DNA of 64,000 nucleotides from Plesiocystis pacifica SIR-1 (lineage in GTDB: Bacteria > Myxococcota_A > Polyangia > Nannocystales > Nannocystaceae). The stretch's first letter is position 1. Each line of letters begins with the position of its first letter. Below the pieces are notes generated by a model. It was not told the origin of the DNA. It worked only from the letters and a program-made list of their open reading frames with translations, and searched no databases. Location: the NCBI RefSeq assembly GCF_000170895.1, contig NZ_ABCS01000032.1, forward strand, positions 1-64,000. Reading direction: 5' to 3'. Of this stretch, positions 42,598-50,976 are shown piece by piece. A program made the translations under genes and the position numbers.

Positions 42598-44448
42598 ATG
42601 GCCAAGAAAAAACGTGCGAAGAAGGCGAAGCCCGTGACCAAGAAGACCGTGACCCGACGGGGGAGCAAGGGGTCGAGCCGCGGCCGGAACACCGGGCCGA
42701 AGCGGGCAGCTGCGAAGAAGAAGACGGCGGCGAAGAAGAAAGCCGTGAAGAAGAAAGCCGTGAAGAAGAAAGCTGTGAAGAAGAAAGCAGCGAAGAAGAA
42801 GACGGCCGCGAAGAAGAAGACGGTTGCGAAGAAGAAGACGGCCGCGAAGAAGAAGACGGTTGCGAAGAAGAAGACGGCTGCGAAGAAGAAGACGGCTGCG
42901 AAGAAGAAGACGGCTGCGAAGAAGAAGACGGCAGCGAAGAAGCGGCCGGCGAAGAAAGCGGCTGTGAAGAAGAAGGCCGTAAAGCGGAAGCCGGCAGCGA
43001 AGAAGCCGGCAGCGAAGAAGCCGGCAGCGAAGAAGCCGGCAGCGAAGAAAAAAGCGCCAGCGGTGCACGGCTCCTTGCCGCGCAACGCCGTCCGCCTCCT
43101 CGACAGCCTCGAGCAGGCAGCCAGCCACGCCCTCGACCACCTCGCCAAGCTCGGGGTCGACCACGCGGAGATCTCCGTCGCCCAGGGCGAGCGCCTCGAG
43201 GCGGGGGTCCGCCAGGGCGAGGTCGAGCTGGTCAAGGAGGCCAAGTCCCGCGGGATGAACGTGCGCATCGTCCACGGCGAGCGCGTGGCGACCTCCTCGA
43301 CCACGGACCTGGGCCCGCAGGCCGTCGAGCGCTTCCTCGCCCGGGTGGTCGAGATGGCCGAGCTGTCCGAGCCGGACCCGCTCGCCGTCCCGCCCAGCCC
43401 GCGGGAGCTGACCAAGACCTTCCCGACCCTCGACCTGTGGGACCCCAAGATGGCCCGGGTCAAGGCCGACCGCGCCCTCAAGCTGGCGCTGCGCTGCGAG
43501 AAGGCGGCCTTCTCCGCGGACCGGCGCATCACCTCTTCGGAGGGGGCGACCTTCGCCCGCGGCGCCATCCACAGCGTGTTGATGACCTCTGGCGGCTTCC
43601 TCGGCCGGGACGCGGGGACCTACGCGAGCTTGTCGACGCAGGTCATCTGCGACGACGAGGGCGGCAAGAAGCGCAACGGCTCGCACTGGACCGCGGCGCG
43701 GTACATGGAGGACCTCCTCGATCCGCGGGTCGTGGGTCGGGAGGCGGCCCAGCGAGCCGTGCGGCGCCTGGGCGCGAGCCAGATGGACACCGGGGTCTAC
43801 CCGGTGGTCTTCGACCGCGAGATCGCCCGGGCCATCGTCAGCATGGTCGGCGGCTGCGTCATGGGGGACTCGGTCTACCGCGACCAGAGCTTCCTCAAGG
43901 ACAAGCTCGGCGAGCTCGTGGCCAGCAACAAGGTCAGCATCGTCGACGACCCGCTGCTGCCCCGGGGCCTCGGCTCGCGCCGGCACGACGGCGAGGGCCG
44001 CTCGGTCAAGGTCAACCCGATCGTCCGCGCGGGCCGCCTCGATCGCTTCCTGCTCGACACCTACAGCGCGCGCAAGCTCAAGCTGCGCCCGACCCACGCC
44101 GCCGGCGGGGGCGGGGGCATCCCCTACGCGACGACGAGCAACCTCTACATGAAGAAGGGGCGGAGCAAGCCGGTGAGCTTGCTGCGCGGCATCGAAAAGG
44201 GGCTCTACGTCACTTCTATGATGGGCTTTGGCTTCGACCCGGTGACCGGCAACTTCAGCCGCGGGGCCTCGGGCTTTTTGATCGAGAACGGCGAGCTGAC
44301 CCGGCCGGTGAGCGAGGTGACCATCTCGCGCAACCTCGGCGACATGCTCCTGGGCATCGACGCCGTCGCCGACGACCTCGAGTTCACCAGCTCCGTGGCC
44401 GCGCCGAGCTTCCGCGTCGACTACATGACCATCTCGGGCCGGGGCTAG
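42598..44448 (+). CDS. tldE: TldE/PmbA-family protein with N-terminal histone-H1-like lysine-rich domain
   Basis: The product has 616 residues. Residues ~1-160 are a lysine/alanine repeat domain (units like KKKTAA, KKKAV, KKPAA), as in histone H1 and AlgP tails, predicted disordered and DNA/RNA-binding. Residues ~165-616 are a full TldE/PmbA (GVDHAEISVAQGERLEAGVR, GVYPVVFDREIARAIVSM, GRLDRFLLDTYSARKL, FSRGASGFLIENGELTRPVS). TldE lacks the HExxxH metal site and partners TldD. A good GGAGG site precedes ATG 42598, and the frame is continuous, so the fusion is real in this assembly. The usual TldE is ~450 residues. Confidence 0.94.
   Translation: MAKKKRAKKAKPVTKKTVTRRGSKGSSRGRNTGPKRAAAKKKTAAKKKAVKKKAVKKKAVKKKAAKKKTAAKKKTVAKKKTAAKKKTVAKKKTAAKKKTAAKKKTAAKKKTAAKKRPAKKAAVKKKAVKRKPAAKKPAAKKPAAKKPAAKKKAPAVHGSLPRNAVRLLDSLEQAASHALDHLAKLGVDHAEISVAQGERLEAGVRQGEVELVKEAKSRGMNVRIVHGERVATSSTTDLGPQAVERFLARVVEMAELSEPDPLAVPPSPRELTKTFPTLDLWDPKMARVKADRALKLALRCEKAAFSADRRITSSEGATFARGAIHSVLMTSGGFLGRDAGTYASLSTQVICDDEGGKKRNGSHWTAARYMEDLLDPRVVGREAAQRAVRRLGASQMDTGVYPVVFDREIARAIVSMVGGCVMGDSVYRDQSFLKDKLGELVASNKVSIVDDPLLPRGLGSRRHDGEGRSVKVNPIVRAGRLDRFLLDTYSARKLKLRPTHAAGGGGGIPYATTSNLYMKKGRSKPVSLLRGIEKGLYVTSMMGFGFDPVTGNFSRGASGFLIENGELTRPVSEVTISRNLGDMLLGIDAVADDLEFTSSVAAPSFRVDYMTISGRG
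42709..43062 (+). repeat. Coding tandem repeat in tldE (GCGAAGAAGAAGACG-type, 15-18 bp)
   Basis: The Lys-rich segment is encoded by near-identical repeats of GCGAAGAAGAAGACG, GTGAAGAAGAAAGCC and CCGGCAGCGAAGAAG. The length is likely to vary between strains. Confidence 0.85.
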
Positions 44449-44449
44449 C

Positions 44450-45325
44450 TCAGGCCGGGAACCACTCGGCGGCCAGCGGCGCGAGGGCGGCGACGATGGC
44501 CGCGTGGTCCTGGCCAGGGCCCGTGGCCAGCAGCCCGTGGTCGTTGCCGATGTCGGGCCCGGCGTAGTCGATGGCGCGCCCGGTCAGCGAGGTCAGCGTG
44601 CCCCCGGTGGCGTGGAGGATGACCTGGGGAGCGCAGCTGTCCCACAGCTTGGTGCCGATCGAGGGGTGGGCGTAGATGCGGGCCTGACCCCGGGCGACCA
44701 TGGTGGTCTTGACCCCGCAGCTGCCGGTGCGCAGCTGCTGGTCGCGGGGGATGGCGAGGCGCTCGGCGAGGGGGTCGAGGCGAGGGCTGCGGTGGCTCTT
44801 GCTGGTCACGAGCTGCCACTCGAGGGGGTCGCGCTGGGCCGCGGGCCCGGTCAACGCCTGGGGGGCTCCGTCGCCCACGCGGGTCCAGGCCTCGCGGTGG
44901 TCAGCAGGGCCGGGGCCAAGCTCGACGCCCCAGCTGACGCGCCGGCTCCCGGGTTGGGCGACCACCCCGAGGGCGGGGCGGCCCCCGACGCACAGGCCGA
45001 TGTGGATCGCCCAGCTGGGGTCGCCGCCGGCGAAGTCGCGGGTCCCGTCGACGGGGTCGATCATCCACACCCGCTCGGTCCGGCGCCAGGCGTCGTCGCG
45101 GGCCTTCTCCTCGGCCAAGATGGCGTCGCCCGGGAATTGGGCCCGCAGGGTCTCGACGATGGCCTGCTCGACGGCGAGGTCGGCCTGGGTCACGGGGCCC
45201 TGGTCGTCGGCCTTGTCCGTGGTCTGGAGGGTCTCGTCGCCGCCAGACTGGATGCGCAGGGCGATGGCGCCGCAGCGTTCGATGAGTTCGAGGGCGCAGC
45301 GAAGCTCCTGGGCGAGGACCGTCAT
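44450..45325 (-). CDS. cysQ: Inositol-monophosphatase superfamily, CysQ-like 3'(2'),5'-bisphosphate nucleotidase
   Basis: The 291-residue Mg-dependent phosphatase has the ligands GPVTQADLAVEQ, DAILAEEKARD, WMIDPVDGTRDFAGG near residue 90 and the C-terminal KLWDSCAPQVILHATGG near 225. The DPVDGTRDF motif and the overall length fit CysQ/Hal2-type enzymes that hydrolyse PAP, though inositol phosphatases share it. No sulfate-assimilation genes are adjacent. The stop is 1 bp from the convergent tldE stop, with no terminator between. Confidence 0.88.
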   Translation of the reverse strand: MTVLAQELRCALELIERCGAIALRIQSGGDETLQTTDKADDQGPVTQADLAVEQAIVETLRAQFPGDAILAEEKARDDAWRRTERVWMIDPVDGTRDFAGGDPSWAIHIGLCVGGRPALGVVAQPGSRRVSWGVELGPGPADHREAWTRVGDGAPQALTGPAAQRDPLEWQLVTSKSHRSPRLDPLAERLAIPRDQQLRTGSCGVKTTMVARGQARIYAHPSIGTKLWDSCAPQVILHATGGTLTSLTGRAIDYAGPDIGNDHGLLATGPGQDHAAIVAALAPLAAEWFPA

Positions 45326-45332
45326 CGCGCGG

Positions 45333-45338
45333 AGTATG
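45333..45338 (-). promoter_or_regulatory. CATACT -10-like box, leaderless type (cysQ-like gene)
   Basis: On the minus strand CATACT lies 7 nt before ATG 45325. Confidence 0.4.
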
Positions 45339-45395
45339 GCGGTCGACGCGTCCGTCGAGCAAGTCGGACCAGACCATCGAGCCGCGGGAGCGTGC

Positions 45396-45401
45396 TAGAC
45401 C
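45396..45401 (+). promoter_or_regulatory. TAGACC -10-like box, leaderless type
   Basis: TAGACC lies 6 nt before ATG 45408 and faces away from the cysQ-like promoter. Confidence 0.35.
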
Positions 45402-45407
45402 GGGACC

Positions 45408-46055
45408 ATGGTCGGCAGCATCGAAGGCGAGGCCCTGCACGCGCACCGGGCGAGGCTCGTGAGCCAGGCTCTGTACGGCTTTTGGACCGCGCTGCCGGTG
45501 TTCGTGGCGACCCTCGCGATGTGGCGCCCCGAGCTGTGGCTCCTGGCGACGATCTCGGGGGTCGTGGTGTTCGCCGGGGGCTTCGGCAGCGTGCGCGGGG
45601 CCCGAGAGCTGCGCCTGCCCCTCGCGGAGCGCTTTGAGCTCGAGGATGAGGTGCTGACCCGCTACGTCGGCGGGGAGGCCGTGGCCCGCATCCCTCGGGG
45701 GTCGATCAAGACGGCGTTCGCTGACCGGCGCAACCTGATGATCGGAGGCGGGCGCAAGCAGATCATCATCCCTCGGGCGAGCGAGGGCTTTGACGAGCTC
45801 GAGGCGCAGGTCCGGCTGTGGGTGCCGATCCAGACCCGGCGGGAGATGTTCGAGGGGCTGGGGCGTCGCAACCTCGCGCGCGTGGTGGTGTTTGGGGTCC
45901 TCATGTGCGCGGCGCTGGGCTACATGGTTTGGTTGACGGGGCTTTGGGTTCCGGCGACGGGTGGGGTGCTCGGGGGGGTGGTCGTGGCGGAGGGGTCGCG
46001 GCGGGTGTTGTTGGGGGGGAGTTTGGCTCGGGTCGAGGGCTTGGCTGGGGACTGA
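45408..46055 (+). CDS. Hypothetical membrane protein with PH-like middle domain
   Basis: The 215-residue product has two hydrophobic segments near residues 25-65, then a soluble beta-rich stretch (RFELEDEVLTRYVGGEAVARI, in part; IPRGSIKTAFADRRNLMIGG; IIIPRASEGFDELEAQVRLW). Two further hydrophobic segments lie near 165-200. This layout resembles bacterial PH (bPH/YcxB-like) membrane proteins, but the match is by pattern only. No pathway is suggested by the neighbours: a cysQ-like gene diverges upstream and a large inverted repeat lies downstream. Confidence 0.65.
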   Translation: MVGSIEGEALHAHRARLVSQALYGFWTALPVFVATLAMWRPELWLLATISGVVVFAGGFGSVRGARELRLPLAERFELEDEVLTRYVGGEAVARIPRGSIKTAFADRRNLMIGGGRKQIIIPRASEGFDELEAQVRLWVPIQTRREMFEGLGRRNLARVVVFGVLMCAALGYMVWLTGLWVPATGGVLGGVVVAEGSRRVLLGGSLARVEGLAGD

Positions 46056-46079
46056 GGAGTCTCTCGGCTTCGTTGGGGG

Positions 46080-46239
46080 GCGGGCACGGGCCGGGAGGGT
46101 CGGATCCCCCGCTGTCGCCTGCGTGCGTGGGGTGGTCTGGTCTCGGGCTCTTGGTGTTGGCGTGGGTCGGGGCTCCGGCCCTCGCTGGGGCGGCTCCTAA
46201 CGCTGGGGGATCCGACCCTCCCGGCCCTCTTGTGCCCGC
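46080..46239. repeat. Large inverted-repeat element (perfect 22-bp arms plus 8-bp outer arms)
   Basis: Arm 46089-46110 (beginning GGCCGGGAGGG and ending GGATCCCCC) is the exact reverse complement of 46205-46226. Outside it GCGGGCAC (46080-46087) pairs with GTGCCCGC (46232-46239). The 94-bp interior has no open frame that looks coding. TTGGG occurs on both outer flanks, a possible short target duplication. It sits between convergent genes, so it could be a bidirectional terminator or a MITE-like element. Confidence 0.8.
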
Positions 46240-46279
46240 TTGGGTTTGCGGGGGCTGGGGGCCTTTCGCGTAGTGAGAG

Positions 46280-48331
46280 CTAGTCGAGCAGGTCGACGCC
46301 GACGTGCTCTTGGACGGACTCGGCGATGGCGGGGACGTAGGTCTCGGCGAGCTCGGGGTGGCCGCTGCGGGCGAGCTGGACGATCAGGGCGCGGCTCGGC
46401 TCGACGTAGGCGCTGGCGAGGTCGGCGGACCAGGGGTGGCTCTTGGGGTGCTCGAGGCCGGCGAAGTCTTCGGGGCGGGCCTGGCAGCGATCGAGGGCGG
46501 CGAGGTGGCGCTGGGCGATGGCCTCGGGTTGCCAGTCCTCGGGGCGAAAGCGGGGGTGGTCCGGGGGGAGGACGACGCGCCACAGCAGGCCTTCGGGGAC
46601 TCGGGGGAGGCGCTGGGCGGGCTCGGAGAAGACGTTGGCGAGGTAGATGGGGACGCTGTCGAGCTCGGGGTCGGACCAGATCGCCCCGATCAGGCGCAGG
46701 GGTTTTTCGACGTCGGGGAGGCTGGGCAGGCGCTCGCGGAGGTGGGCGCGGTACCAGGGGTGCACGAGGAGCTGGGCGTCGATGTAGAGGGTGTGCTCGC
46801 CGGCGCCGAGGACCGACTGGACGTAGAGGGCGGGGAAGCTGCGGTGGTCGTCGGTGCCGAACACGATGGCGCGCACGGGCGGTGAGCCGGAGTCGTCGGG
46901 CGTGGCCGGGACGCCGGGTCCCTCGGGGTCGGGGCTGCTGACGAGGTCGAGGGCGGCGACCTCGACCCCGCGCTCGGTGGCAGGGCGGCCGCGCTCGAGC
47001 ACGGCGCCGAGCTGAGCGAGGAGCAGGACGAGGACGAGGCCGAGGCCGCCGACGGCGAGCAGGGTCGCGGAGCGGCTGGCCTTCGAGCCGGCGAGAGACT
47101 GCGAAGAGGCGAGGGATCGCCCCCCGCGGACCGCGGCCCAGATCAGGGCGGGCGTCCACAGCAGGGCGGGGAGCAGGTCGAAGCGCTCGAGGATCCACGC
47201 GCCGAAGGGGGTCGCGGGGTCGATGTTCTGGATCGCGGGGAAGGCCACGGTGCAGGCGAGCAGGGCCCCGAGCCAGCCCAGGAGCACGCCGGGGTTGGGG
47301 CCGGCGGAGCTCGAACCCGTTTCAGTCTCGGGGCCCCGGCGCGCGGCCGCGAGGACTAGAAAGGTGGCGAGGCCGAGGACGATCGCGGCGCCGATCCACG
47401 CGGAGCTGGCCGTGCTCGCGGTGAACACCTCGCCGAGGTTGGTGAGGCTGCGGCCGAGGGTCGCGGTGGCGGCGACCTCTTCTTCGTGGAGGCTCAGGCT
47501 GAAGGTCCCGTAGTCTCGGCGCAGCACGTGGTGGGCGAAGCCCGCGGGAGATCGGACGTCGCCCCAGCGCCACGCTCCGCCTGCGCCGATCGGCAGGGTC
47601 AGCAGGGGCGCGAGGCCCAGGGCGCTGCCGAGCAGGCCCGCGCCCCCGGTCGCGACGAGCAATTTCGGAAAACCCGAGCCCGGCTTCGTGTTGCGGGGCC
47701 ACGCGGCACCCACGGCCAGGGGGACGAGCAGCACGGCCGTGAGGTGGTGGCTGAGCGCGAGGCCGAGGAGCAGGCCGAGGCCGAGGGAGCGGCGGATCGG
47801 GGAGCGTTCGGGCGGGGGAGGGCGCAAGGCTGTGCGCAGGAACAGGGCACAAAACAGCAGGTGAGGGCCCCACACCTCGGAGTCGAACACGTGCAGGCCC
47901 ACGGCTGGCGCGGACGCGACGAGCAGCACGATCCCGGCGCTGGCCCAGGCGATCGCGGGCGGCAGCGGGGCGTCGTCTTCGGTGCACAGCGCGAGGGCGC
48001 AGCGGTGGATCAGCACGAAGGCGACCACGCCGGCGAGGCTCGAGGGGAGCGCAGCGGCGATCGCAGGGGGGATGCCGAGGCCTTCGCACACCCGCGAGAG
48101 CAGGCCCAGGATGCGCATCCACGGGTAGCCCGAAGGGTGCGCTACGCCACCACGGAGCATGATCGTGGCGAACTCTCCGGCGTCGCCGGCCTGCACGGCC
48201 CGGGGCATGGACCACAGCGCGAGCCCGGCGATGGCCAGCAGCAAGGCTGCGCTCGACACGAGGCTCGAATCGATGACCCGCGAGCGCACGTCGGGCTCGG
48301 CCTCACTCGCCTGCGCTTTGTCCCTCATCAT
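46280..48331 (-). CDS. DUF2723 (GT117-type) polytopic membrane protein
   Basis: The 683-residue product from ATG 48331 (ATG 48328 also possible) has about ten membrane segments. The early motif QAGDAGEFATIMLRGGVAHPSGYP (in part) matches the conserved start of DUF2723/protein-O-mannosyltransferase-like proteins, in which the Asp-x-Gly-Glu lies in the first periplasmic loop. LGLALSHHLTAVLL and a soluble C-terminal ~200 residues (VFGTDDHRSFPALYVQ) follow. Relatives are thought to transfer sugars from lipid carriers to secreted proteins or lipids. It is divergent from a TetR gene only 27 bp away. Confidence 0.8.
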   Translation of the reverse strand: MMRDKAQASEAEPDVRSRVIDSSLVSSAALLLAIAGLALWSMPRAVQAGDAGEFATIMLRGGVAHPSGYPWMRILGLLSRVCEGLGIPPAIAAALPSSLAGVVAFVLIHRCALALCTEDDAPLPPAIAWASAGIVLLVASAPAVGLHVFDSEVWGPHLLFCALFLRTALRPPPPERSPIRRSLGLGLLLGLALSHHLTAVLLVPLAVGAAWPRNTKPGSGFPKLLVATGGAGLLGSALGLAPLLTLPIGAGGAWRWGDVRSPAGFAHHVLRRDYGTFSLSLHEEEVAATATLGRSLTNLGEVFTASTASSAWIGAAIVLGLATFLVLAAARRGPETETGSSSAGPNPGVLLGWLGALLACTVAFPAIQNIDPATPFGAWILERFDLLPALLWTPALIWAAVRGGRSLASSQSLAGSKASRSATLLAVGGLGLVLVLLLAQLGAVLERGRPATERGVEVAALDLVSSPDPEGPGVPATPDDSGSPPVRAIVFGTDDHRSFPALYVQSVLGAGEHTLYIDAQLLVHPWYRAHLRERLPSLPDVEKPLRLIGAIWSDPELDSVPIYLANVFSEPAQRLPRVPEGLLWRVVLPPDHPRFRPEDWQPEAIAQRHLAALDRCQARPEDFAGLEHPKSHPWSADLASAYVEPSRALIVQLARSGHPELAETYVPAIAESVQEHVGVDLLD

Positions 48332-48358
48332 CGAGCAGAATGATGTTATCGTAGGCTC
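48332..48358. promoter_or_regulatory. Compact divergent promoter, DUF2723 gene and tetR
   Basis: Only 27 bp separate the two starts. CATTCT (minus, 48342-48337) and TATCGT (plus, 48347-48352) are -10-like boxes 5-6 nt from each start. GAATGATG (48338-48345) recurs inverted as CATCATTC at 48394-48401 inside tetR. TetR autorepression with control of the neighbour is plausible. Confidence 0.45.
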
Positions 48359-48967
48359 GTGTCTCGGCGCTGTAATGCAGGTTTGAGGGAGTCCATCATT
48401 CAGACCAGCCTGGAGCTCGGAAGCCAGCTCGGTGAGGAGGGTCTGACCATGCGGGGGATTGCTTCCCGCCTTGGCGTGAGCGCGACGGCGCTCTATCAGC
48501 ACTTCGAGAGCAAGGCGTCGATCTTGCGGGAGATTCGGGTCTACGGCCTCGATCTACTCCACGACTCGCTCAAGCCGGCCTTCGAGCAGACGGACATCGT
48601 CGAGCGCATGCGCGACATTACCCGTCGCTACATTCAGTTCGCGCGGGGCAACCCGTGGCTCTACTCGGTGCTGATGGAGCACGACCAGCTCGAGTGGGAT
48701 CGCATGAGCCAAGACGACATCAAGTTCATCTTGCGACCGCTGGGCCTGCTCAAGGAGACCATGGCGGCGGGGCGCGAGGCCGGGGTGTGGCGCGACGACA
48801 TCAGCATCGAGCTCGCCTCCTTCCGGGTGTGGGCATCGGTCCATGGGCTGTGCTCGCTGCTCAACAACGGGCGCTTTAGCGAGAAGCACCCGGCGTTCCC
48901 GATCCCCGACGAGAAGACCCTCATCGACGCCTTCGCCGATGGTGTGATCTCGACGCTGACCAAGTAA
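48359..48967 (+). CDS. TetR-family transcriptional regulator
   Basis: The product has 202 residues. The N-terminal helix-turn-helix is SIIQTSLELGSQLGEEGLTM with GIASRLGVSATALYQHFESKASI (in part), a canonical TetR DNA-binding domain. The C-terminal domain (RDITRRYIQFARGNPWLYSVLM, in part) resembles the TetR_C_33/WHG type with the RxYxxFAxxNPxLY pattern. The GTG 48359 start has no Shine-Dalgarno. It probably senses a hydrophobic ligand and represses itself and the divergent DUF2723 gene (inference from layout). Confidence 0.93.
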   Translation: MSRRCNAGLRESIIQTSLELGSQLGEEGLTMRGIASRLGVSATALYQHFESKASILREIRVYGLDLLHDSLKPAFEQTDIVERMRDITRRYIQFARGNPWLYSVLMEHDQLEWDRMSQDDIKFILRPLGLLKETMAAGREAGVWRDDISIELASFRVWASVHGLCSLLNNGRFSEKHPAFPIPDEKTLIDAFADGVISTLTK

Positions 48968-48978
48968 GGGCTCGCCGC

Positions 48979-50976
48979 CTAGCGCGGCAGCAATTTGTCG
49001 AGGGCGAGCATGAGCTCGCCCGCGGGCGTGACGACCAGCATCGAGCTGTCGAGGCGGGCCGTCAGGGCGTCGCGCAGGGCGTCGTCGGAGGGCTCGCTGG
49101 CCTGAGTCTCGCTAGCCTGCGGCGCGTTGGGCTCGGAGCTGGCGCGCAGCAGCTCGAGGGCCCGGGCGTCGATGAGCGCCCGCCAGTCCGCGCCGGGCTC
49201 GAGGGTGCGGCAGCCGCTCGGCCAGGCGGCGAGCTGAAAGCGTCGACCCTCGCGGTCGAGGATGTTTTGCAGCCAGGGGTTGCGAGCGGTGCACAGCAGA
49301 TCGAGCTCGTGGTCGGTCCAGCTGTCCGCGGCGATGACGGTGAGCGCCCGGCCGAGGCGGCGGTCGACGGGGCCGCTGCCCGAGGCGCCCGGCGGGGGGA
49401 AGCTGCCCGAGTCGGCGCTGATCGAGGCGAAGCGGTCGCCAGCGAGCTGGCTGAGGTCGCCGATCGGCGTGCGGATCCGGGCCAGGGCCTCGTGGGCGGG
49501 CGGGCGCGCGTCGGGGTCCGGGTCCATCCATCGCGCGATCTCGTCGCGGTCGGCGGCCGGGAGGGCGCTCGCCTCGGGGGTGAAGCGGCCCACGGACAGG
49601 GCGGCCCACAGCGCGCCGAGCATGTAGATGTCGCCGGCCTGGGACGCCGGCGCGCCGGCGCGCTGCTCGGGCGGGGTCATGGCCAGGAGCTCGTCAAGGC
49701 CGCCGGTGCGCGTGGCGACGAGCCCGGCGAGGTGGTGGGCGCCGAAGGGCCCGAGCAGCGGGCGGCCGAGGGCGTCGCAGACGATCTGGCTAGGGAACAG
49801 GGAGCCGTGGGTGAGCCCGGCCGCGTGGGCTTGGGCAAGGGCCTCGAGCATGAAGGCGATCAGCGAGCGGGCCCGGGCGCCCGCGGCCGCGGCGAGGCCT
49901 GGGGGGCGGATCAGGTTGCGGAGGATCGGGCCTTCCCGGCGCGGCATGACCAGCAGGCCCTCGCGGGCGTCGAGGCGCAGGATCGGGCGGATGGCCGGGT
50001 GGGCGAGGGCGTCGGCGGCCACGGCCGCGGCGGCGAAGCGGTCGAGGGCCGTCAACACGGCGGGCTCGGGGCGGTCGAGGTCGCCGTACTCGGCGAGCAG
50101 CAGGTGCAGCTCGATCTCCTGGAGGTCGACGCGGTCGACCCCGACGTAGGCCGCGCCCGCGAACACGGCGGGCAAGGTCCCGGTGACTCGGTAGCGGCCC
50201 TGGGAGGCGAGCTCCGTGGGGCTGCGCTCGGGCTGGGCCTCGTCCTCGGCGAGCACCAGCTGGGCGGCGAGGTCGTGGCCGAGGCTGGCGAGGGCGCGGG
50301 CGAGCAGCCGGCGGACCTGGGCGCCGAGCTCTCCGGCGAAGGCCCCGGCGCGCCGGGCCTCCTGGCAGTGGCGCGCGGCCGCCTCGGCGTCGCCCAGATC
50401 CCAGCACAGCGAGGCCGCGAGGGCGTGGAGCTGGGCGGCGTGGCGGTTGGCGTCGCTGTTGGCGTTGCCGAGGTCGCGGCGCTCGTGGACGGGCAGGGGG
50501 CCGAGGGCCTCGAGGGCCTCGCGGGTCATGCCCGACTCGGCCAAGGCGGTGGCGGCCGCGAGCCGATCGCCGCTGCGCTCGAGGGCCGCGGCGCGCTCGG
50601 TCGGCGGGGCCTTGGCGATCTCGAGCACGCGGGCGGCCTCGCGATGGCGGCGGCGCTTGGTCAGCAGGGCGGCCGCGGCCTCGGCCTGCTCGGCGTCGCC
50701 GCTGGCCTCGAGGGCGAGGTAGACCGCCTCGGCCGCCGCGGGGGCGCCGTCTTCGAGGGCGGCCCGGAGCGCGTCGAGCAGGCGCCCGGCGTCGAGGTAG
50801 CGGGCGCTGGCTCCGGCGAAGTCCCAGATCTGCTCGAGCACCCAGCCGGCCTCGGCGTGCTGGCCGGCCCCGGCGAGCTCGCCCGCGACGGCCTCGTGCT
50901 CGCCCCGGCGCAGGCGCGCGCGGAGCTCGGGGGCGAGGCCCTTGCCCAGGTCTTCACGGCGCTCGAGGGTCGGCAA
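48979..50976 (-). CDS. Pseudokinase with N-terminal TPR-like helical domain
   Basis: The product has 665 residues. Residues ~1-255 are Ala/Glu/Leu helical repeats resembling TPR. Residues ~265-510 follow the Ser/Thr kinase fold but lack catalysis: no Lys in the third strand, HRD replaced in GLTHGSLFPSQIVCD, and DFG replaced by PFG in LLGPFGAHHL. Structural positions remain (MTPPEQRAG for the APE region, GDIYMLGALWAALSVG for helix F). The C-terminal ~150 residues are unrecognised. It should be a cytoplasmic scaffold or allosteric protein. It overlaps the upstream lipoprotein gene by 23 bp, so the two are probably co-translated. Confidence 0.8.
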   Translation of the reverse strand: MPTLERREDLGKGLAPELRARLRRGEHEAVAGELAGAGQHAEAGWVLEQIWDFAGASARYLDAGRLLDALRAALEDGAPAAAEAVYLALEASGDAEQAEAAAALLTKRRRHREAARVLEIAKAPPTERAAALERSGDRLAAATALAESGMTREALEALGPLPVHERRDLGNANSDANRHAAQLHALAASLCWDLGDAEAAARHCQEARRAGAFAGELGAQVRRLLARALASLGHDLAAQLVLAEDEAQPERSPTELASQGRYRVTGTLPAVFAGAAYVGVDRVDLQEIELHLLLAEYGDLDRPEPAVLTALDRFAAAAVAADALAHPAIRPILRLDAREGLLVMPRREGPILRNLIRPPGLAAAAGARARSLIAFMLEALAQAHAAGLTHGSLFPSQIVCDALGRPLLGPFGAHHLAGLVATRTGGLDELLAMTPPEQRAGAPASQAGDIYMLGALWAALSVGRFTPEASALPAADRDEIARWMDPDPDARPPAHEALARIRTPIGDLSQLAGDRFASISADSGSFPPPGASGSGPVDRRLGRALTVIAADSWTDHELDLLCTARNPWLQNILDREGRRFQLAAWPSGCRTLEPGADWRALIDARALELLRASSEPNAPQASETQASEPSDDALRDALTARLDSSMLVVTPAGELMLALDKLLPR

